Below, piece after piece: positions 52,676 to 61,674 of a DNA stretch of 64,000 nt. The stretch is taken from assembly GCA_021296235.1 (NCBI GenBank), contig JAGWAS010000017.1:13488-77487 (forward strand). Reading direction: 5' to 3'. The translations under genes and the position numbers were made by a program. The stretch comes from Paracoccaceae bacterium (GTDB lineage: Bacteria > Pseudomonadota > Alphaproteobacteria > Rhodobacterales > Rhodobacteraceae). The notes under the pieces were generated by a model. It did not search any database and was not told where the DNA came from. It saw only the letters and a list, made by a program, of their open reading frames with translations. How positions within the stretch are numbered: position 1 is the stretch's first letter; each line of letters begins with the position of its first letter.

Positions 52676-53776
52676 TCAGCAGGATAGTTCCCGAGTGGTT
52701 CCGATCTGACCCCTGTCCAGCAGCAGGTGGTCGGCGAGCACGCACGCCATCATCGCTTCAGCAACTGGAACCGCACGGATGCCAACGCAGGGGTCATGAC
52801 GTCCCTTGGTTGCAACATTGGTTGCGGCACCTGATTTGTCTATCGTTTGCCTGGGGATCAAAATCGAGGATGCCGGTTTTACCGAAAACCGAACCACAAT
52901 GTCCTGGCCGGTCGATATGCCGCCGAGAACACCTCCGGCATTGTTCGACTTGAAATTCGGCCCGTCCGCCCCAGGCACGATTTCGTCGGCGTTTTCGCTT
53001 CCCTTCAGACTGGCGGCACCCATGCCGACTCCGATTTCCACACCCTTAACCGCGTTGATTGACATCATCGCCGCCGCCAAGTCGGCATCAAGCTTGCCAT
53101 AGACGGGTGCGCCGAGGCCGGGGGGAACGCCGGACGCAACGCATTCAATTGCAGCACCGATAGAATCGCCCGACTTCCTGATCCGTTCGAGCAGCACCGC
53201 CCAATCCTTTGCCGTGATGCCGTCCGGCGACCAGAATGGATTGCGTTCAATCTCCTCGGAATCGAAGTGGTCCGGGTTAATGGCGATCTCCCCCATTTGC
53301 GCAAGCCAGCCCGTAACTTGAATTGATGGCGCAAGTGATTTCAGAACCTCGCGGGCCACTCCCCCCGCTGCAACCCTGGAAGCCGTTTCGCGCGCCGATG
53401 CCCTGCCGCCACCGCGATGGTCACGAATCCCGTATTTTCTCCAATAGGTGAAGTCAGCGTGACCAGGGCGGAATTTCTCCACTATTTCGGTATAATCCTT
53501 TGACCTCTGATCCTGGTTCCTGATGAGCAACTGAATCGGTGTTCCCGTCGTTGTCCCCTCAAATGTGCCGGACAGGATCTCCACCTCGTCGGATTCACGC
53601 CTCTGGGTCATGAATCTGTTCTGGCCCGGGCGGCGTCGGTCCAGCCAATGTTGCAACATCGCCTCGTTCAACGGAATTCCGGGTGGGCAACCGTCCACCG
53701 TGACTCCTATTGCGAGCCCGTGGCTTTCGCCCCAAGTTGTGCACCGGAACAATCTGCCGAAGGTATTAACCGACAT
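52676..53776 (-). CDS. aroC: Chorismate synthase
   Basis: 366 aa from the ATG at 53776, preceded by AAAGGA 9 bases upstream; the extra 37 residues of the open frame are non-family. Last shikimate-pathway step, using reduced FMN. Signatures: [80 protein letters not shown] and [15 protein letters not shown]. Confidence 0.96.
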   Translation of the reverse strand: MSVNTFGRLFRCTTWGESHGLAIGVTVDGCPPGIPLNEAMLQHWLDRRRPGQNRFMTQRRESDEVEILSGTFEGTTTGTPIQLLIRNQDQRSKDYTEIVEKFRPGHADFTYWRKYGIRDHRGGGRASARETASRVAAGGVAREVLKSLAPSIQVTGWLAQMGEIAINPDHFDSEEIERNPFWSPDGITAKDWAVLLERIRKSGDSIGAAIECVASGVPPGLGAPVYGKLDADLAAAMMSINAVKGVEIGVGMGAASLKGSENADEIVPGADGPNFKSNNAGGVLGGISTGQDIVVRFSVKPASSILIPRQTIDKSGAATNVATKGRHDPCVGIRAVPVAEAMMACVLADHLLLDRGQIGTTRELSC

Positions 53777-53876
53777 GTAACGATTTCCTTTCGCATCTGC
53801 TGCTTCCGGCCGGATCCTGCAAATGCACTTTTCAACCGCAAGGCACCTCGAAGAACTGACGGAAGTGCGAAGTCCG

Positions 53877-54191
53877 CTAGATCTCAATCAGCACCCGACC
53901 GTTTTCCACCTTGGTCTGATAGGTCTTCAAGTCTTCGTACGCCGGCGCCCTTTTGGCCTTTCCGGTCCTGTAGTCGAATACACCGTTGTGCATCGGACAT
54001 TCAATCAGGCATCCTTGGACCAGACCGTCGGCCAAGTGAACAAACTCATGGGTGCAAAGACCGTCTGTGCAATGAAACTCATCCTCCGGAGAGCGGTAAA
54101 TTGCAAATGTCCGTCCGTCAGGATGGTCATACCGAATCAAATCCTCGGTTTCGATGTCTTCGGCTGCACAGGCATCAACCCAATGGGGCAT
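53877..54191 (-). CDS. Rieske-type [2Fe-2S] ferredoxin, MocE-like
   Basis: 104 aa. The Rieske cluster ligands are in LCTHEFVHL (Cys-x-His) and [14 protein letters not shown] (Cys-x2-His). Small single-domain Rieske proteins next to a desaturase-type membrane oxygenase are the MocE/MocD arrangement of rhizopine catabolism, where the ferredoxin feeds electrons to the oxygenase. Starts 23 bp after the desaturase gene; aroC follows 100 bp downstream. Confidence 0.85.
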   Translation of the reverse strand: MPHWVDACAAEDIETEDLIRYDHPDGRTFAIYRSPEDEFHCTDGLCTHEFVHLADGLVQGCLIECPMHNGVFDYRTGKAKRAPAYEDLKTYQTKVENGRVLIEI

Positions 54192-54214
54192 CTCGACTCT
54201 CCATCTAAGTACTT

Positions 54215-55285
54215 TCAGGCCCCGACTGCATCATGGAGTTCCGCACGGTAGGGCCGAGCCGTGTCGGGCAGTTTACGAACAAGAAAGACGTTGTCTCCGC
54301 GCAATTGCCGCAACAGCACGGGCAACACCGTTCTGTAGGCACTCCAGACTGAGCCGTCCGCCGACGGCAAATCGTGCTTGATCAATTCATGAAGACGGGG
54401 AAGCGCATGGTAGGGCACCATTGGAAACATGTGGTGCTCCACATGGTAATTCATGTTCCAATAGATGAACCTGCTGATCGGATTGAGATGAAACGTCCGG
54501 GAATTCAGCCGGTGATCAATCACGTCATCCGCAAGTGCAGCATGTTGAAGGACACCTGTCATGATGTGGTGCCAGGCTCCGTAAAATCGTGGCAGGCCAA
54601 TCACCATGAGTGGCAGGATTGATCCCATCCAGACAGCAGTCGCAACCGTTGCGGCATATATGGCAAACCAGATGCGGGCGGTGAAAACGACCTTATGGTG
54701 TTCGCTTGCGGGAACATAGGTTTCCTCCTCCGGATGCAGTCGGCCGGTTACGTGAATGAACATCCGTCGGAATGCCTCAATCGCATCCATGATACCGAAC
54801 AGGTTCAGCAGGATCCTCGCCGCGTCCGGCGGCCGCATCACCGCGATTTCCGGGTCCCGCCCCACAATGATAGTGTCGGTGTGGTGCCGCGAGTGGCTCC
54901 ATCGCCAAACTGTGGGATTGCGCATAATCATGAAACACGCAATCTGATGGACGACATCGTTCATCCAAGGTGTTTTGAATGCGGTTCCATGTCCGCATTC
55001 GTGCCAGCGTGAGTCCGAAGACGAGCCGTAAAGCACTCCGTAGGCCAGCCAAAACGGCACCGAAAACCAAGAGGGCCAAAGATAGATCCCTGCTCCGGCG
55101 GACAACAGCAATGCGGCAATCCAGATCGCTGTATCCCGCAATGCGTAACGGTCCGTGCGACCCATGAGCTCTTTCATTTCGTTTCGCGACACCTTAGTAT
55201 GGTACCAATCGGCCGCGGCCAGCCCCTTTTCAACGGCTTTGCGGCCTTCCTCACCAAGTAAGCTGTAATTGCGACGGTCAAGCAC
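54215..55285 (-). CDS. Membrane fatty-acid-desaturase-type oxygenase, MocD-like
   Basis: About 356 aa from a GTG at 55285 (VLDRRNYSLLGEEGR), where family-like sequence begins; the frame is open to 55357 and the start is uncertain. Four hydrophobic segments and the histidine boxes HECGHG, HSRHH and NYHVEHHMFP of di-iron membrane desaturases/hydroxylases. Together with the Rieske gene it resembles MocD/MocE, which demethylate or oxidise rhizopine (a methylated inosamine). The inositol kinase gene in the opposite direction supports an inositol-type substrate, but other substrates are possible. Confidence 0.82.
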   Translation of the reverse strand: MLDRRNYSLLGEEGRKAVEKGLAAADWYHTKVSRNEMKELMGRTDRYALRDTAIWIAALLLSAGAGIYLWPSWFSVPFWLAYGVLYGSSSDSRWHECGHGTAFKTPWMNDVVHQIACFMIMRNPTVWRWSHSRHHTDTIIVGRDPEIAVMRPPDAARILLNLFGIMDAIEAFRRMFIHVTGRLHPEEETYVPASEHHKVVFTARIWFAIYAATVATAVWMGSILPLMVIGLPRFYGAWHHIMTGVLQHAALADDVIDHRLNSRTFHLNPISRFIYWNMNYHVEHHMFPMVPYHALPRLHELIKHDLPSADGSVWSAYRTVLPVLLRQLRGDNVFLVRKLPDTARPYRAELHDAVGA

Positions 55286-55391
55286 AAATTCACCACACCA
55301 CGGAATCGGGCAGCGCAAGTAATCCAACTGCCAGCCTGATGCAAAATTGGATTGCACAGTTGCCGGTTGAATTCAAGATACAGTCAACGAA

Positions 55392-55407
55392 ACGCGCGGC
55401 TGCGCGT
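55392..55407. promoter_or_regulatory. Inverted repeat between mocD-like and iolC-like genes
   Basis: ACGCGC-GGCT-GCGCGT (6-4-6) in the divergent intergenic region. Could be an operator shared by both directions or a short hairpin. No regulator gene is nearby, so the role is open. Confidence 0.35.
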
Positions 55408-55507
55408 CATTTGACACCGGTAACTGTGAAGTGCAATTCAGGACTCAACGGACAGTTGCCATCCGACCGCCAAATTCAAACCTGGAACCGCAAACTTGCC
55501 TGCAGCC

Positions 55508-57388
55508 ATGGAAAAGCGCCTTGATGTGATCACAATCGGTCGATCGTCTGTGGACCTTTATGGAGGTCAGATCGGGGGACGGTTGGAAGACATGGCCACT
55601 TTCAGCAAATACATCGGCGGGTCGCCAACCAACATTGCTGCGGGAGCAGCAAGGCTCGGGCTTCGAGCCGCACTCATCACCCGCGTCGGCGACGAGCACA
55701 TGGGCCGCTTCATCCGAGAGGAACTTGAGCGCGAGGGGGTCGACACCAGAGGGGTCAAGACCGACCCGGAACGTCTCACGGCTCTGGTTATTCTGGGCAT
55801 CCGCAACGATGAGGATTTTCCCCTAATCTTTTACCGCGAAAATTGCGCCGACATGGCACTTTCAACCGACGACATGGATCCGGAATTCATCGGACAATCC
55901 CGTTGTGTCTGTGCAACCGGCACGCATCTTTCCCATCCCAACACCAGGGCAGCGGTACTGAAGGCACTCAGGATCGCACGGGGAGCCGACATCAGCACCG
56001 CTCTGGACATCGATTTTCGTCCCAATCTGTGGGGCCTTGCCGGTCATGGCGAAGGCTCCAGCAGGTTCATTGCCTCCGGCCGCGTAACCGAAACCCTTCA
56101 GGAGGTGCTGGACATGTTCGACCTCATCGTCGGCACCGAGGAGGAATTCCACATTGCCGGAGGCACCACGAACACGATCCAAGCCCTTCGAACCGTCAGA
56201 AATCTGACATCGGCGACACTGGTTTGCAAAAGGGGTCCAATGGGCGCTGCTGCGTTCGATGGCGACATCCCCGACAGTCTCGACGAAGGGGTAACCGGAA
56301 GGGGTTTCGAGGTCGAGGTGTTCAATGTGCTCGGGGCGGGGGACGGGTTCATGGCAGGCCTGCTCAAGGGCTGGCTGACGGACAGAAGTTGGTCTGAATC
56401 ACTGGAATTCGCCAATGCCTGCGGTGCCTTCGCGGTCTCGCGCCATGGATGCACTCCCTCCTATCCCTCATGGGAGGAACTCTCACACTTCCTGAAAAGG
56501 GGCGTGAGGATACCGGCGTTGCGCAAGGATGCAGAGCTCGAGCAAATTCACTGGTCGACGAACCGAAGCCGAAAGTGGCCGTTCCTGCACATTCTCGATC
56601 TTGAGAATTCGAATTTCGGGGATCCTTGTCCCAGTGGCGACTCAACTTCCAGGTTCAGGCAACTCTGCCTTGATGCGGTTAACTCAGTCGGCGGCTGCAA
56701 CTCCAGCCACGGCATCATTTGCGACGACGGTGCCGGGAGATCGGCACTCATGGACGCTGCCGGCAGTGGGTTGTGGATCGGCCGTCCTGCAAACGCGGCA
56801 GGTTCATCCCTCCGATCCCTTTCGACGCAACTCGGCCACGATTTCGGCAGGCTTTCCGAGTGGCCCGTCGAACACACCGTCATTGTGCAGTGCCGCATCG
56901 ACGAATTGGGGTCGGAATTTGACGACATCCTGCATCGGATCCACTCGGCAGCCCGGCGAAACCGGCTGGAGTTGATGATCCGATTGAGCGGCGCGGCAAT
57001 CGGTGAAGATGGCGTTCCGGAGACCGTTCGGCGCCTGTATGGGTCAGGATGTTTCCCGGATTGGTGGATGGTTGAACCGCCGGGAACGCAGGATGGTTGG
57101 AGTAAGATCTGGGCAGCAATCGAAGAACACGACATGCATTCAAGGGGAATCATTCTCGATTGCACAGGTTTTGAAGGCAATCCCCCAGACGAAATGCTGG
57201 ACAATGCCGTCAGGCATGGCTCGGTGTGCGGATTTGCCGCCGGCGGGCATTTTTGCGGCAACACTGCCCTCCTTTGGCTCGCCGGGGCAATTGATGATGA
57301 AACTGCGGTGCAGCAGATCGCCTCCGGCTTCAACGGGCTTTGCGGGCACTTCGAACGTTGCCTTGCCCTGTGCAAATCATCGCTGTAG
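55508..57388 (+). CDS. iolC: Bifunctional 5-dehydro-2-deoxygluconokinase / DUF2090 (IolC-IolJ type)
   Basis: 626 aa. Residues 1-330 are a PfkB sugar kinase: VITIGRSSVDLYGGQIGG, FSKYIGGSPTNIAAGAARLG and NVLGAGDGFMAGLLKGWL with the catalytic Asp. The remaining ~290 residues match the DUF2090 aldolase-like domain fused to IolC in many Proteobacteria (WPVEHTVIVQCRIDEL, IRLSGAAIGEDGVP). Together they phosphorylate and may cleave 5-dehydro-2-deoxygluconate in myo-inositol breakdown. No other iol genes are in the window. Start at the ATG 55508; the ribosome-binding site is weak. Confidence 0.88.
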   Translation: MEKRLDVITIGRSSVDLYGGQIGGRLEDMATFSKYIGGSPTNIAAGAARLGLRAALITRVGDEHMGRFIREELEREGVDTRGVKTDPERLTALVILGIRNDEDFPLIFYRENCADMALSTDDMDPEFIGQSRCVCATGTHLSHPNTRAAVLKALRIARGADISTALDIDFRPNLWGLAGHGEGSSRFIASGRVTETLQEVLDMFDLIVGTEEEFHIAGGTTNTIQALRTVRNLTSATLVCKRGPMGAAAFDGDIPDSLDEGVTGRGFEVEVFNVLGAGDGFMAGLLKGWLTDRSWSESLEFANACGAFAVSRHGCTPSYPSWEELSHFLKRGVRIPALRKDAELEQIHWSTNRSRKWPFLHILDLENSNFGDPCPSGDSTSRFRQLCLDAVNSVGGCNSSHGIICDDGAGRSALMDAAGSGLWIGRPANAAGSSLRSLSTQLGHDFGRLSEWPVEHTVIVQCRIDELGSEFDDILHRIHSAARRNRLELMIRLSGAAIGEDGVPETVRRLYGSGCFPDWWMVEPPGTQDGWSKIWAAIEEHDMHSRGIILDCTGFEGNPPDEMLDNAVRHGSVCGFAAGGHFCGNTALLWLAGAIDDETAVQQIASGFNGLCGHFERCLALCKSSL

Positions 57389-57486
57389 GGACGGCTTTAA
57401 GGCCTTCATCCATGCAGCCGGGTTCCGGCCTGTATGCCTTGCGGATGAGCACCTGTGAGAATCCAAACTGATTTGGAACAAGAAAA

Positions 57487-58611
57487 ATGCACTCGATCGA
57501 ACCAGTGCGCGTAAGCAGTTGGAATGAATGGGATCCACTTAGGCACGTAATCGTCGGAGTGGCAACGGGAAGTCACGTTCCGCCTCCGGAACCTGCAGTC
57601 AACGCCAAGGTGCCGGAGGATTCCGACATGCTCGGAATTCATGGCATTCGCCCAAAGGAAACGATCGAAAAGGGCAACGAACTGCTCGATAATTTCGCCG
57701 ACACACTGCGCCACAGAGGCATTCGTGTCGACCGGCCGACACCGATCGATTTTTCGCAACCTGTGCAGACGCCCGACTTTCATACATCCAGCCAGTTTGG
57801 TTGCATGCCGCCGCGCGATGTCCTGCTGACCGTTGGAAGTGAGATACTGGAAGCAACCATGTCGTACCGGTGCCGCTGGTTTGAATATCTCTGCTACCGG
57901 CCGCTGCTGCAGCGGTTTTGGGAGGATGATCCTGAATTCAGGCACGAGGCGGCACCGAAACCGCGCCTTACCGACCGGGATTATCGAAAGGACTATCTGG
58001 CCGACAGCATCAGCGAGGAGCAAAGGCTGGAATGGACCGCGCGGAAGCATTTCGTAACAACGGAGGAGGAACCTCTGTTTGATGCCGCAGATGTGCTCCG
58101 CTTCGGACGCGACCTTGTGGTTCAGCATGGATTTACAACCAATCTTAAGGGAATTGAGTGGCTTCGACGCCATTTCCCGGATCACCGCGTGCACGCGGTC
58201 AATTTTCCGGGAGATCCGTACCCAATACACATCGACGCCACCTTCACGCCGCTGCGGCCCGGTCTCATCCTGAACAATCCAAAACGGAGATTGCCGGACG
58301 AGCAGCGGAAGATCTTCGAAAGGAACAACTGGGAGATCATCGATGCCGCTCCACCGGCACACAACCAGCCACCGCCGCTTTGCTATTCGTCGGTCTGGCT
58401 GTCAATGAACATCCTGGTCCTTGACCCCAAGACTGTCTGCGTTGAAAAATCCGAGGTCTATCAGGCGGAGCAAATCGACCGGCTTGGCATGGAGGTTGTC
58501 GAAGTGGAACTGCGGGACGCCTACGCTTTCGGAGGTGGCCTGCATTGCTCCACCGCAGATGTGCTTCGCGAAGGCGATTGCGAGGACTATTTTCCGGTTC
58601 AACCTGATTGA
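57487..58611 (+). CDS. Glycine/inosamine-type amidinotransferase
   Basis: 374 aa. Transfers an amidino group from arginine to an amine. The catalytic triad of the arginine:glycine amidinotransferase family is present: GRDL (D209) after FDAADVLRF, HIDATF (H248) and GGGLHCSTADV (C354). The end agrees well with animal and bacterial enzymes. Glycine (to guanidinoacetate) is the usual acceptor, but scyllo-inosamine phosphate amidinotransferases belong to the same family and the iolC-like gene 98 bp upstream makes an inosamine acceptor worth testing. Confidence 0.87.
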   Translation: MHSIEPVRVSSWNEWDPLRHVIVGVATGSHVPPPEPAVNAKVPEDSDMLGIHGIRPKETIEKGNELLDNFADTLRHRGIRVDRPTPIDFSQPVQTPDFHTSSQFGCMPPRDVLLTVGSEILEATMSYRCRWFEYLCYRPLLQRFWEDDPEFRHEAAPKPRLTDRDYRKDYLADSISEEQRLEWTARKHFVTTEEEPLFDAADVLRFGRDLVVQHGFTTNLKGIEWLRRHFPDHRVHAVNFPGDPYPIHIDATFTPLRPGLILNNPKRRLPDEQRKIFERNNWEIIDAAPPAHNQPPPLCYSSVWLSMNILVLDPKTVCVEKSEVYQAEQIDRLGMEVVEVELRDAYAFGGGLHCSTADVLREGDCEDYFPVQPD

Positions 58612-58656
58612 ACCGCCCATCGGCAACGACGCCATGCAACCCAATCTTGAATCCGC

Positions 58657-60744
58657 ATGAGTTTCCGACCGACGGCACGAGGCATTTCCGGCATGCCGCT
58701 CGGGTCAGTGGATGCCGTCGCATTCGACACCGAAACAACCAGCCTTGATGTCCGGAAGGCACGGATCATTGAGATCGCCGGGGTCAGGATCAAATCCGGT
58801 CGCATCGAACTTAACTCGGCGCATGCCTGCCTGATCAACCCGGAAGGTCACATCCCCGAATCTTCAACCAAGGTTCATGGCATTACCGATGGCATGGTTG
58901 GTGATTCACCTCCATTCAGGGACGCAGTCGTTGAATTTGTGGATTGGTGTGGCTCCTCTCTCCTTTTGGGTTATTCGGTCGAGTTCGACCTGGCCGTCCT
59001 TGAGGCTGAGCATGGCCGGTGTGGAGTGTTGTGGTTATCTCCAGAGGTTCTGGATGTACAGGAACTTGTACAAGTTCTTCGCCCGGACATTGATAATTGG
59101 ACAATGGAATCCGTGGCGAAATGGCTGTCGGTGAATGTTGAGGACAGGCACCGGGCACTTGCAGATGCGAAATTGACCGCTGAAATCTACTGTCGGCTTT
59201 TGCCCCTGTTGCAGGATGCCGGAATCACAACCGTTGGAGAGGCAAGACGGATCTGCCAAACCAAACGACAGGAGACCTTTTTCTCCCGCCATACAACCCG
59301 CAAGCAAATTGAACCGCCGAATTTTCACAGTTTTCCCTACCGATGTCGCGTCGGTGATGTGATGTCGCGGCCCGCTGCGATCATTGACAGGGGCGTTAGT
59401 CTTCGGGCTGCGGTCGGCAGGATGGTAGATCAAGGTGTTACTTCCCTGTTCGTTTCCGGTTTTGAGGACAGCAAACATGGAATTCTGACTGAGAGCGATG
59501 TCATGCGGGCAATATCGGGCAAGGGTGACTTGGCGATGAGTGAGCCAAGCGGATTGCACTGTTCCCGCCCTCTCAGGACCGTTGCCGAGAAGGAATTCGT
59601 CTACCGGGCCATCGTGTCGATGACCTCCTTCGGCATCCGCCATCTTGGGGTGGTCAGCGGAGACGGTTCACTGGTTGGTGCGGTTACGGCGAAGGATACG
59701 TTCGGCAGTCATGGCAGCGACGCCATTTCACTTGGAAATGAGATTGAGGCGGCCTCGACACCGGCGGAACTTGGACGCGTTTGGTCGGATCTCAGTGCAG
59801 TTGCACGATCACTTCTGAATTCCTCGGTTGAACCGAGGAAGATCTCTGCAGTGATTTCCCGTGAACTGCGTGCGATGACCACCAAGTCATGCGATCTTGC
59901 CCAGTCTGAGATCGTATCCAAGCTCGGCAGTCCACCGGTTGAATTCACGGTGCTGGTTCTTGGCTCGGGCGGCCGCGGTGAGAGCCTTCTGGCGATGGAT
60001 CAGGACAATGCGATTGTCTTTGGGGGGGATGTAGGGACCGATGCCGGGTGGTTCATCGAATTTGGCAAGCTGATGAACTCAATATTGCATCAATCCGGGG
60101 TCAAATCCTGCCCGGGGGGCATCATGGCCTCGAACCCGGAATGGTGCAGGCACACGGGTGCATGGCGCAGCACGATTTCCGAATGGATGACACGGACAGG
60201 CCCGTCCGACTTGATGAATGTCGACATCTTTTTTGATGCCATGCCGGTTTATGGCCACTCCGGTATCGCGGGAGATCTGCGTCAATCGACCTTGGCCGAA
60301 GCCAAGGTCAACAGGCCATTCATTGCGCGTCTTGCAAAGAGAGCATGCGAAATCAATCAGCCCTTCGGGATGTTCGGCCGCTGGAAACTTGACGGCCGAC
60401 GGAGGGTGGACCTGAAGATGCATGGGCTGATGCCATTGTTTTCAGCGGCACGCGCCTTGGCTCTTGAGAACGGGATTCAGGCACGATCAACGGCGGGACG
60501 CCTTGCGGCCGCAGCGGATGCCGGAGCATGCGACAGAACGCTGACACAGGATCTTATGACCGCGCACGGGATCATTCTCGGCACGGTGCTTCGCCAGCAA
60601 CTGAGGGACAGCGACAATGGCGTTGCGCTGTCAAACAGCATTTCGCCGGCCGAATTGAGCAATTTTGAAAAGCAGGAACTCAGATGGGCGGTGCTTCAGG
60701 TTCCGCGCATTGCCGATTTGCTTGGTGTGCCGGCTGTGATCTGA
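58657..60744 (+). CDS. DnaQ-like exonuclease - CBS pair - DUF294 nucleotidyltransferase fusion
   Basis: 695 aa. Domain 1 (about 18-185) is a DEDDh 3'-5' exonuclease: AFDTETTSL (D24, E26), GYSVEFDL (D111) and HRALADA (H165, D170). Domain 2 (about 228-350) is a CBS pair (CRVGDVMSRPAAIIDRG, GILTESDVMRAI, GIRHLGVVSGDG). Domain 3 (about 365-510) is a DUF294 nucleotidyltransferase with GSGGRGESLLAMDQDNA around 436-452, and the rest is the DUF294 C-terminal helical domain. GlnD-like uridylyl/adenylyl transfer controlled by an adenine nucleotide bound to CBS is plausible; the target is unknown. Confidence 0.85.
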   Translation: MSFRPTARGISGMPLGSVDAVAFDTETTSLDVRKARIIEIAGVRIKSGRIELNSAHACLINPEGHIPESSTKVHGITDGMVGDSPPFRDAVVEFVDWCGSSLLLGYSVEFDLAVLEAEHGRCGVLWLSPEVLDVQELVQVLRPDIDNWTMESVAKWLSVNVEDRHRALADAKLTAEIYCRLLPLLQDAGITTVGEARRICQTKRQETFFSRHTTRKQIEPPNFHSFPYRCRVGDVMSRPAAIIDRGVSLRAAVGRMVDQGVTSLFVSGFEDSKHGILTESDVMRAISGKGDLAMSEPSGLHCSRPLRTVAEKEFVYRAIVSMTSFGIRHLGVVSGDGSLVGAVTAKDTFGSHGSDAISLGNEIEAASTPAELGRVWSDLSAVARSLLNSSVEPRKISAVISRELRAMTTKSCDLAQSEIVSKLGSPPVEFTVLVLGSGGRGESLLAMDQDNAIVFGGDVGTDAGWFIEFGKLMNSILHQSGVKSCPGGIMASNPEWCRHTGAWRSTISEWMTRTGPSDLMNVDIFFDAMPVYGHSGIAGDLRQSTLAEAKVNRPFIARLAKRACEINQPFGMFGRWKLDGRRRVDLKMHGLMPLFSAARALALENGIQARSTAGRLAAAADAGACDRTLTQDLMTAHGIILGTVLRQQLRDSDNGVALSNSISPAELSNFEKQELRWAVLQVPRIADLLGVPAVI

Positions 60745-61215
60745 ACCCGCATTGTGGAAAAGTGGCTCCTGTGATGTTGATCCGTGCCCTTCCGGTTGCA
60801 GAGGCGAAAAGGCACAAAGGAAAGTCAATGAAGGCATTTGCCAGGAACCTTTACTGCGCGCGCTCCCGCGCCCTTTGTGCCCTGCGCCTGTCGAACAGCT
60901 TCCAGATGACAAAAGATCCAAGTTCGGCAACCCGTTGCAGATGCGAGAGTTGAACAGGGGAAACTTCGAATTTCGAACTTGTCAGGGTCAATCCCCTACA
61001 GGCTGGAGATCCGAATTGCCCTGAGAAATTCGTGGCTCCGTGCAACGGATGTCGTACAGGCGGACACTCGTTGTCACGGAGATCCCTGCCCGATGGCATT
61101 CAAGAATCAAACAACTATGGCGCACGCACTCCCGGACCGGTTCAGAATTCTTTCGGGCAAGATTTGTCCCCATGCGAAGTGGGCGAATGTTCCAAGTTCA
61201 CGGACATGACCGGAA
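60745..61215. other. Gene-free stretch between converging genes
   Basis: About 470 bp. No supported gene and no convincing bidirectional terminator. Short frames present on both strands lack motifs. Confidence 0.4.
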
Positions 61216-61674
61216 TCAATCCTCAGCAATATCCTCGGCCCAGAGATTTGGCCGCTCATTGATGAATCTGGTCATCAGGGCGATGCAGTCGGGGTCATCA
61301 ACAACAATAACTTCGACACCATGTCGACGCAGGAATTCCTCATTGCCGCCGAAGGTCGTGTTTTCAGCAATGACAACGCGGGGAATGCCAAATTGGACAA
61401 TTGTGCCGGAGCACATCATGCAGGGGCTAAGTGAGGTATAGAGCGTTGTGTCCCGGTACGTCCTTTGTCGCCCGGCCTTGCGCAGCGCATCCATTTCCCC
61501 GTGTGCGATTGGATCGCCATCTTGGACACGCCGGTTACGGCCCTGTGAAACGAGTTGATCACCGCGCGCCAAGACTGAACCTATGGGGCAGCCGCCCTCG
61601 TCAAACCCGGCCTTGGCCTCCTGATGGGCGATGCGCAGAAATTTCTTGTCAATCTCGGTCAGCATTTTGGTCAT
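61216..61674 (-). CDS. Cytosine deaminase of the fungal (Fcy1) type
   Basis: 152 aa. Zinc site: AHGEMDALRKAG (His-x-Glu) and SLSPCMMCSGTIVQFGIPR (Pro-Cys-x-x-Cys). Beyond these, YRDTTLYTSLSPC and the C-terminal FLRRHGVEVIVVDDPDC, NERPNLWAEDI follow the yeast cytosine deaminase unusually closely, more than they follow bacterial TadA. Converts cytosine to uracil. Overlaps the NodB-family gene upstream as ATGA. General guanine/nucleoside deaminase activity is the alternative. Confidence 0.82.
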   Translation of the reverse strand: MTKMLTEIDKKFLRIAHQEAKAGFDEGGCPIGSVLARGDQLVSQGRNRRVQDGDPIAHGEMDALRKAGRQRTYRDTTLYTSLSPCMMCSGTIVQFGIPRVVIAENTTFGGNEEFLRRHGVEVIVVDDPDCIALMTRFINERPNLWAEDIAED

